Assembly: GCA_027919835.1 (NCBI GenBank)
Contig: JANVFP010000039.1
Span: 417,501-457,185, forward strand
Direction: 5' to 3'
Origin: Lentinula raphanica
Taxonomy: Eukaryota; Basidiomycota; Agaricomycetes; Agaricales; Omphalotaceae
DNA length: 39,685 nt
The notes beneath the pieces are model-generated. The model ran no database searches. It was not told the DNA's origin and saw only the letters and a program-made list of their open reading frames with translations. Position 1 is the first letter of the stretch; every line of letters starts with the position of its first letter. A program made the translations under genes and the position numbers. This document shows, piece after piece, positions 33,037-39,685 of the stretch.

Positions 33037-33340
33037 TCGCATTGATTCTGTGGTGCTGTCCATCTCGGCTACCGCATTGTTTCGCGCTTTGTTGTTGGCT
33101 GGAGCCTGGGATCATGATATAGGCCCAGAACCTGCCGATCATCCCTATCTCGTAGCGTTCAGAAACGGCTTTTTGCTGCCTTGTGGCCCGTGGGGTGTTG
33201 GGTGTTGGGTTTCAATCTATCTCAAGTATGTGGCAACAGGTGGCAACCTTCAAGAATCATGACCTTTGGCAGTATTCAATATATGTTATTGCTAGATTTC
33301 GCAACGTTATAAGCGACTTTGTTTTGTCGCTCATGGAGAC

Positions 33341-33719
33341 AGGACCCGTGATAATACACCCAAATGTAGTACACGAATTCGTACAAAACACCCCCGAATT
33401 TGGCAAAATCCCGTATATGAGTTGTACAAAAGAGACCCAAATTTGGTGTGGGATGTCCGGGTTCCAGTCATGGATTTTTGTCTAGAAGATAGCAGATGGG
33501 GGTACGTGCTCGGATAGGCCATACGCGAACAATGATCTGCACTCGGACAGATTTCTAGGACCGTTTGGGAAGGTTTCCGGAAATTTTGGCAAAATCTACT
33601 AGGGGCCGTACACGAGTTCGTACAAAATGACCCCCAAAACTTGCTGCCAGGTTCGTACAAAACAGGCCAGATTTGAGTTGGTTTCGTGTATGACATCTGG
33701 GTGTATTATCACGGGTCCT
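33341..33719. mobile_element. 379-bp MITE with 8-bp target-site duplication (hAT-like)
   Basis: Inverted ends start AGGACCCGTGATAATACACC (33341) and finish with the complement (33719); the match continues for about 36 bp with few mismatches. The element is flanked on both sides by ATGGAGAC (33333-33340 and 33720-33727), an 8-bp target duplication of the size made by hAT-type transposases. It has no coding capacity. Inside, TTCGTACAAAA recurs in several places and both orientations (about 33380, 33620, 33652). Insertion interrupts an open frame. Confidence 0.88.
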
Positions 33720-34095
33720 ATGGAGACTCGTATCACAGGACTGAGGAGATTATTCAAAGCTTCGAATCGATTATATCGATTATCACCCAAGATAAGCGAT
33801 GCCATGGCAGACGCCATGGAATCAATCTTCCCAGCATTAGCCGATCAAGGGTTTCCTGAGGTTTCCTGCTCTCTTTTGGGAGTTTTTGGAGGGTTCAGAA
33901 TTACCGCCTCCCCTGACTATGCAAGGATTACGAGACAGGTTCGCGGACGTTGTATCGTATGCGAAGGTTCTGCTGGGCATCCACTGGAGTGCCTCATATC
34001 TTCCTGGACGATCCTACAATCAAGGTATGAGATTATCCAAAGATCAGAGCCGTGTTCTCACAGGTCATAGGTTTGGTACTACTATGTATGCCTGA

Positions 34096-34483
34096 GAGGA
34101 TATTTATCAGTACAGCAGGCCTATTGAGAAAATCAGTGTAGCATGCAATTCGATCGGACTGGTTTATGTACTTATGGTTGCCGTTCGTGTTGTGTTCGAA
34201 CATTACACTTTGCATAGACCAATGCTTTAATCTTCCTTGAGCCTGAGATTCTACAGCGTCATTTGTATCATCTCAGTGGGACATATAATACAACGTCAAG
34301 ATCCAAAACTAACACCAGTTCCGAATCTAATACTCAAGTTTTATGTACATACTGTTCGAACTAACAAGATAGCAAAGGGAAGGTTGATTTGACTAATTGG
34401 CTTGAGAGGCCATGTAAGTAGAGGTATGTATAAAATGCTCCAACATACGCAATGGAAGATGCCAAGATATCATATCATCCGCA
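34096..34483. other. 3' spacer of the zinc-cluster gene
   Basis: No gene seen. It should include the 3' untranslated region and poly(A) site of the minus-strand gene ending at 34484; no clear signal was singled out. Confidence 0.4.
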
Positions 34484-36179
34484 TCAAAATCTTGAGGTCC
34501 TATAGCTATCATATGGCGTGCCAGAGTTTGCCTGATACATGTGCCCGATACTATACTGTTCGGGATGAGAGTACGCTCCATCTGCGGTTCCCCCCTCCCA
34601 CGTGTGTGACGGGGGCGGAGAAGCCTTCAAGTTCACGTCCTCAAATTGAGTAAAGCTTTCTGGTGAACACGCTTCAGCTCCTTGTTCAGCGTAATCAATA
34701 ACGCCCGCACTCCAGCTGCGCGTGAGCAGCGGCTTTGCAACCTCCGGAGGTCCTGGATAAGAGGAAGAGCGTTGAACAGCGCGCGTGGAATCAATCAGGG
34801 AGTCCGATCGTCGACTCATCAAACTATGATAGTCATAATTGGCCTGCCCGTCAGTGTTATAGCGAGGGGTTCCTCCACTGTAGTAACTTTCCAATGATTG
34901 TGAAGGTGGGTGTGTAGAAGAGCGGTCATAGGGTATGGAATAATACACTCGATTCCGATTGGTTACTGAAGTAAGTTGTCCTGGATTGCCTGATAACACG
35001 ATTACTCGTAATATACATCGGCAGAGAAATATGAGGACCCACCATAAGGCTGAGCATCTGATACATCGCATGCAGACGAGCATAAATCCACCTCGGAACC
35101 TCGATAGTATGAAGGAGGAACCCTATGTAAAACACTCGCAGAAGGCAAGCGAGACGGGGCCGTAGAATGATACGAACGCGGAGGTAAAGCGTGATGGTTC
35201 AGAGCCATACTATTACCACAAGCTTCTTGTTGCCCCAAGCCTTGCTGTTTGTTCTCCCACTGTGACATGGCAGGAACATGGGACACGTAGGGAGCTGTAG
35301 GATATGGATTCGAAGCAAGTTTGGAGGGAAGTGTTGATCTAGTCTCGTCTGGAGATGCATTTCCATCGTCTGCCAGGGTGATATCGAGATCATGAGAGGG
35401 GTATTCATTTCTGGAGACTTGAGATCTATTTTCTCCCGGGCGACTGATTGGCCCAACTTGAAGGCTCTGCGGTCGATTAGAATGTGTATCGGTTGAGAAA
35501 TGTCCACTTACACCAGCCTCTGGGGACCCCAGTTCATCGCTGCTGCTACTCCTACTAGGACTGCCGGGGGGTTCAACCACTTTCGACATTTGCTAGCGAG
35601 TTTGCGTGAGATAAAACGATGCAACTGCATTGATGCATGATTATCTTACATCCATTTGTACAGCCTCTCTGAGAGGCTTCAGTAGCTCATCCTCCAAAGA
35701 TTGTTTGTGCCAGGCCAGTAGGACGTCGTATTGTTGTTCAGTGATATCCATGAGATCCAGAACACGTAGCTTTTTGACTACAGCCACGCGTGTGCATTTG
35801 ACGTACGGGGGGCAATTGCTGCACTGAAGGGCAGTAGCTCGAACCTCGCAAGGCTTCTTCCTCGTTTCGCATTGCTCGCATCCCTGTGTAGTGCATCGTA
35901 GAGAATCAGTTCCAAGATAAATCGTAGATTTATATTGTAGATACGAACAACATGGCGATACCTCACATTGAGTTCGCGTCTTTCCTTGAGTGAGCCATGC
36001 TTTTTGTATATGATAGCAAAGGTTTTCTTGAGCTGTTCCGTGACGCCTTCTGCGTCGGAAGAAGCAGCAGCACTGGCGGCAATGGTATCAATCGAAGTTT
36101 CATCGTATATTATACGTCGAAGCCTAGGAACACGACCTTTTCGGTGCTCTGAAGCCTCCCTTTGGTATGGATGCTCCAT
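34484..36179 (-). CDS. Zn2Cys6-like zinc-cluster protein (492 aa, four exons)
   Basis: Exons 36179-35967, 35883-35650, 35592-35043 and 34965-34484 join in frame (1479 nt). Introns: 35966-35884 (GTGAGG..CACAG), 35649-35593 (GTAAGA..GCTAG), 35042-34966 (GTGGGT..TTCAG). Residues 72-102, across the first junction, read GCEQCETRKKPCEVRATALQ followed by CSNCPPYVKCT: six cysteines spaced C-X2-C-X6-C-X8-C-X2-C-X5-C, very close to the fungal Zn2Cys6 binuclear cluster, with the RKK basic patch in the usual place. The following helix (DITEQQYDVLLAWHKQSLED) could dimerise. The rest (from about residue 150) is Ser/Pro/Tyr-rich and unstructured, as in activation regions. A transcription-factor role is inferred. 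The cluster sits unusually far (70 residues) from the N-terminus, and the last spacing is one short of the common X6-8. The model is clean: no stop or frame slip. The ATG at 36179 is the first in frame. Confidence 0.75.
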
Positions 36180-36713
36180 GCGGACTGGTAAAGATGGTCG
36201 TCGTGAAAAAAGTGAGTTGTAGTATAGATCTGCGGGTTTTGTGAGAACGACGTCGGCACTGCATAAATGATGATGCTTGTTATTAGTACTGGTTCTCTAT
36301 GCAGTGGCGGAGCCACGGCTTATCATGGCTTCGCTCAATGATTACATAAATTCGGCGATAAAGTCACTGTGCATCAAATTTTCGTCAGAGGAAGGAAGGA
36401 AAATACTCGGCTCCACCCGAAAACAAGTTGGTATACAGTACACTATACCCTACTATACCTCCTCAATTCGTTTCAAAACTTGAGATACAACACTATAAAG
36501 CACAAAACCACAGATGTGGGGTCCCGTAAGGGAACAGCCGGGCCCTACTCTTCTGGAGGCTTCCAGTAAATTCGGCGAAAAAGTCGCTGGCATCAATTTT
36601 TCGTCAGAGCTTCTGGTGAGTTTTGCAAAAAAAGAATATTCAATTCAGGTTAGTGCCTCAGGCCTCATCAGTCATCTCCTTCTGTAAAGAAAGAAGCCTC
36701 TTTTCAATGTATT
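36180..36713. repeat. Upstream region with a ~45-bp dispersed direct repeat
   Basis: AAATTCGGCGA(T/A)AAAGTC followed by (A/G)CTG.GCATCAA and TTTTCGTCAGAG occurs at about 36348-36392 and again at about 36568-36609. Between them lies GGGGTCCCGTAAGGGAAC and the dispersed repeat shared with 31796-31872. No gene. The first ~100 bp upstream of 36179 should hold the promoter of the zinc-cluster gene. Confidence 0.55.
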
Positions 36714-37794
36714 ATTGCGAGCGAAGCGAAGCAAGTGGGTTCATGTGAGGACAGAGTGATGTCCTCGGAGTTTGTACTTGTTTGTAAAAGTCGGGCACCC
36801 AGATAGATTTTCATGCTCGTTCTGACATATATGCTTGATTTCCCGCTCAAACCTTGGTTCATCTCGCTCTCAAAGTATGCTCTTGGTGAATGAAGAAAGT
36901 GTTCGCTCTGTTTTTGAACGGTGTTATGACTGCAAAATTGAGCAGTTTGTCTTCGGAGAGGTTTGGACGCTTTCATGATCAAAACCCTCAAGTGAATTTT
37001 GTGCTCTTTTTCTTTGCTAATGTGAACGTCTACAGGCTGTTGTGTACTTCCTGTAACCGCTTCTCAAAACCCATTGTCATCTCGTTCATTCACTTGCAGT
37101 GGCACGCGCACCGCCGAACCATGAATGGTATCACCACTGTTGTAACTTTCTCCAGCATTTTATGCTGTTCTAGGACTGTGCATGCAACTCGTGTATATTG
37201 TGTATACAATGAACATATAATATTGTCGCTGCTCAATCAAATCACAAATTATGAGTAAACACCAGTTCGTGCTTCCTTCGCGAGCACCAAACCGTGTGCC
37301 ACTGTTACTTTACAAGGTATTCACCGTAGCACGGTGATGTGCTCGCGAAGCTTAATCCTAGTTGAGAGTGATTTTTAATGAGGCTGATTGAGTACTCTGA
37401 AAAGTATTTGAGTAGATGAAGGGGAAAAAGCACAAAACTCACCCAGATGTGCCGGCACCTCCGAATCTTCCAATTTCTCCCAGTAAAACGCACAAAGCTC
37501 TTGGAAGAATCACATCGTTCAAAAGTGTGTAGACTGGTTCGGGCACTTGAGGCGAGCATACTTCTGAGAGCATTAGGAAAAATATGAGGATTTGATCAGA
37601 AGCAGGCATACTGCAGGCATATATCAAGCATATATCTCAAAACGAGCAAATTCTATCGTTCCCCCGGAAATCCAAGCCCGCACCAATATTTGTAATCATT
37701 CGTTTGCCTTGCGCCGTTTTTGCCAAACAAGTACAAACTCAGACCACACTCTACGGTCCTCACATGAACCCAGTTGCTTCGCTTCGCTCGCAAT
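36714..37794. mobile_element. 1.08-kb element with ~75-bp terminal inverted repeats
   Basis: Left end 36714-36788 and right end 37720-37794 are inverted copies: both begin ATTGCGAGCGAAGCGAAGCA, continue TGGGTTCATGTGAGGAC, then differ, and end GAGTTTGTACTTGTTTG. A third copy of this end (same orientation as the right one) lies at 38331-38399, with related DNA extending inward (GAGCATATAT(C/T)TCAAAA near 37630 and 38281). No intact transposase frame is seen inside; the open frame at 36890-37258 has no family. No target duplication was identified. Confidence 0.65.
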
Positions 37795-37835
37795 AAAGTA
37801 ACCGTGGCACACGGTTTGGTGCTCGCGAAGGAAGC
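37272..37835. repeat. Second inverted repeat pair interlocking with the first
   Basis: GCTTCCTTCGCGAGCACCAA then ACCGTGTGCCAC (37272-37314) is matched by its complement at 37793-37835. The right arm starts exactly where the right end of the 36714-37794 element stops. Next to the left arm is a small CACCGTAGCACGGTG hairpin (about 37322) and a further TGCTCGCGAAGC copy of the arm core. Confidence 0.7.
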
Positions 37836-38505
37836 TCAGAATCCTGGCTCTTGGTACACATACTAAATGTGCATTGTACATTAGGCTATTTCAGAGTTGT
37901 AGTGCTTAATGGAGAGAAGAATGACCAAGAAATTGAGTTGTGAACAGAGACGAAGTGAGATGAGAATGTCAAGTCTTCAGTACTCAGCCTTTGAAAGTTG
38001 GGCCGCCATTGAGCAATGTTCATGAGCACCGAATGCGGTCATGACAGAGAATCTAGCAATGCAGAAAGCAGATCTATCATGATGAACAGAGAGAAAGAGC
38101 GCAACAACTCACTCGATGGCGGCACATTCCATTTCTTCAAAATCTCCTTGAAAGCGTTGCCAAACGTTCAGATTTTGGTCTTTTTGCACCAATCAAAGCC
38201 CACAGAACTCAAGCAGCATCCACGTCGAGCATTCAAATCTGAGCCGTTCAGAGAAAAAGAGCAAGAAATGAACGGAAAACGAGCATATATTTCAAAATGA
38301 GCGAAAGTTATCGCTGTCACGCAAAATAACAAACAAGTACAAATTCAGACTTGACTCTCTTGCCTCACATGAACCCAGATTGCTTCGCTTCGCTCGCAAC
38401 AAGAGTTGGAGAAAGTTTCCGACAAGAGTCATAAATTGAAGAAACAATAAATGGGCTACAGGTTTCATTTTTCCTAGAGCTTTGCATACGTATGTCCTCG
38501 TATGT
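37836..38505. other. Repeat debris, no gene
   Basis: Holds the third copy of the inverted-repeat end (38331-38399) and otherwise unstructured A-rich DNA. The open frame at 38016-38300 has no recognisable likeness. Confidence 0.4.
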
Positions 38506-38577
38506 CCAGGTTATAAGTTGCGCGCGGCCAGGTTATGAATTGCAAGCGACCAGGTTATAAAGTTGCGAGTGGCCAGG
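38506..38577. repeat. 22-23 bp tandem repeat, three and a bit units
   Basis: CCAGGTTAT(A/G)A.. starts at 38506, 38528, 38550 and (partial) 38573, each unit ending in TTGC.(A/C)G(C/T)G-type words. A 10-bp duplication (CGTATGTCCT/CGTATGTCCA) precedes it. It lies about 220 bp before the coding-like region at the right edge. Confidence 0.85.
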
Positions 38578-38798
38578 TCGGGTTCTGTGGCCTGATATTT
38601 TACACGGGATAAGCGGGGAGAGGAGATATTACATAAAGGCGGATGTCTTTCCATCTTCCTCAAGAGAAATAAGGGGCCTTGTACTTGACCCTCTTCTTAA
38701 CTTATTCTCATCTACTCCCCTTAGAGCTGGCAGATTTCCCAACGCAGCTAGGCTCAGGGCCACCTCTTTCATCTTCTTCAGCCCAAGCCCAACGACTT

Positions 38799-39539
38799 AT
38801 GACGACATCTCCCGGAGGCTCTTTCTTGGAAGGTCAAACTTTTGGAAATCCTTCGATTGAGAGAACAGAGATTGAGCGCTTGTGAACGTGAACTCCGGCT
38901 TAGAGAAGAACGTTTACAAGCACGGGAGGCTGAGCTGGAAGCACACCTTGCAGAGGTGAGTAAAGTTCCGTCGAAATCCCTCTCTCCGCGGTTGCCTACG
39001 ACGGTGAACCTTCATCCTGGGAAAGGCAAGAACCTCTTGAAAACAACGAAACCGAACCTTACGCCAGCGAACGCGGTGAACCACCCTTTGACGCCGATGA
39101 CGAACCTCCATTCCTCAACTTAGAGCCTCTTACAGACATCAACGTTGAACGCGGCGCAGACGTACGATCCCTTTGCTGAACCTCTCTACAACGGCGAACG
39201 CAGTTCTGAACAACTCTTCGATGATGACAATGAAGAACTTCCCTTCCCCTTCCCCATCGTAGAGCCTTCCTCGGACGTCAATGTTGAACGCGGCGAAGAC
39301 GTACCTGAAGACGTTTCAACTGATTACCACGGCGGAAGTGGTGACGATCTTGGAGACGTTGACCTCTTACACCCATTGGTTAACGAAGATGATTTAGACC
39401 TTGTGTACCCGTACCCTGAAGTCTTGCCTGACGGGACGTGTGTCAAAGTCGGAGGAGCCTGCCTCAATCAAAGGAAGTTGAGGAGCAGGAGGGGAATATG
39501 ATCGATGATTATGCGAGCCTCAAGGGGAAAGTACAAGCT
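38799..39539 (+). pseudogene. Coiled-coil/acidic protein region in three frames, right edge
   Basis: From an ATG at 38799 (MTTSPGGSFLEGQTFG) one frame stops soon, but an overlapping frame gives a strong coiled coil, EILRLREQRLSACEREL followed by LREERLQAREAELEAHLAE (about 38840-38955). Another frame then reads VAYDGEPSSWERQEPLEN and EPLTDINVERGADV (39123-39164), and a third reads DPFAEPLYNGERSSEQLF, then EPSSDVNVERGEDVPEDV (39262-39315), with the EP..D.NVERG.DV motif thus present twice. A frame with EVEEQEGNMIDDYASLKGKV reaches a GTGAGT donor at 39542. No family recognised. The frames could be joined by small introns, but no good borders exist at 38960 or 39165, so I call it broken. It may continue beyond the window. 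Confidence 0.45.
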
Positions 39540-39685
39540 CAGGTGAGTGTTCCACCCTTCTGTTGAGACAGTTATTCACAGATCATGGAAAGCAGCGCGG
39601 CTCGCGGAAAAGGTCTAGAGAGGAGGAAGTAGAAAGAAGAAGGTGGTGGTAACAACGTGGCTGGAGATGACCCACCTCCGGCTGC

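Larger units (their letters stand above)
32635..34095 (+). pseudogene. Broken transposon-like ORF, split by a MITE
   Basis: An ATG at 32635 opens MPNCFCQRCKGAQVSSRTLR, a Cys-rich start like that of fungal Tnp2/CACTA-type transposase genes, followed by an acidic stretch (SSDEEDESEDTDKD). A frame change leads to SAGEDDRATKRPRIVSKR (basic, NLS-like). After the second 58-bp repeat the frame continues RRIDSVVLSISATALFRALL, and further on IARFRNVISDFVLSLMET at 33284-33340. If the MITE at 33341-33719 and one copy of its target duplication are removed, the last frame joins ITGLRRLFKASNRLYRLSP and SDAMADAMESIFPALADQG without a stop. No catalytic domain is seen. The Tnp2 link is a guess from the N-terminus; the second half is unrecognised and could belong to a different gene. 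Confidence 0.4.

Noticed and set aside
33331..33817. Minus-strand ORFs over the MITE
   Set aside because: They start or end within the inverted repeats and lie entirely in the noncoding insertion.

Overview
The window looks like accessory, repeat-rich nuclear DNA of a mushroom-forming basidiomycete (Agaricomycetes). Genes are split by many 45-85 bp introns with GT..AG borders and CTNA-type branch points. The recognisable accessory families (a Plavaka-type transposase, standalone DUF262, T5orf172/GIY-YIG-like, and what I take to be the DUF6698 family) are typical of that class. No rRNA, tRNA, CRISPR or bacterial operon structure was seen. All gene models were spliced by eye.

Layout. 1-1475 (-): 5' part of an intact, spliced agaricomycete-type gene that leaves the window. 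1686-1760: 15-bp minisatellite. About 1999-4430 (+): decayed copy of coatomer beta (SEC26/COPB1). 4747-5249 (+): intact three-exon T5orf172-like gene. 5250-8308: mostly noncoding, with a ~147-bp direct repeat and a ~480-bp inverted-repeat element. 8309-10706: first copy of a 2.4-kb segment carrying a broken DUF6698-like gene. 10707-14300: AT-rich noncoding DNA with unidentified remnants. 14436-16557 (+): intact ten-exon DUF262 gene. 17365-19246 (-): second, unrelated-in-sequence DUF6698-like pseudogene. About 19730-24167 (+): Plavaka transposase pseudogene. 24168-25304: small repeats and a hairpin. 25305-27738: second copy of the 2.4-kb segment, same orientation, about 99.5% identical over its last 2.2 kb. 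27739-28900 (-): RBBP4/MSI1 histone-chaperone relic cut off at the edge of that second copy. 29320-31592 (+): near full-length RPA1 relic. 32635-34095 (+): broken transposon-like ORF interrupted by a 379-bp MITE with an 8-bp target duplication. 34484-36179 (-): intact four-exon gene with a Zn2Cys6-like cluster. 36300-38400: interlocking inverted repeats. 38506-39539: tandem repeat, then a frame-broken coiled-coil/acidic coding region reaching the right edge.

Reading as a whole. Only four genes appear intact: the partial left-edge gene, T5orf172-like, DUF262 and the zinc-cluster gene. They sit among relics of three normally essential housekeeping genes (coatomer beta, RPA1, RBBP4/MSI1), all keeping intron positions and so copied as DNA rather than as cDNA, plus dead transposons. 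The two 2.2-kb direct repeats bracket the DUF262 gene and the Plavaka copy. The region behaves like a gene graveyard or rapidly rearranging accessory block. An alternative that must be kept open is that part of the single-base frameshifts are assembly errors.
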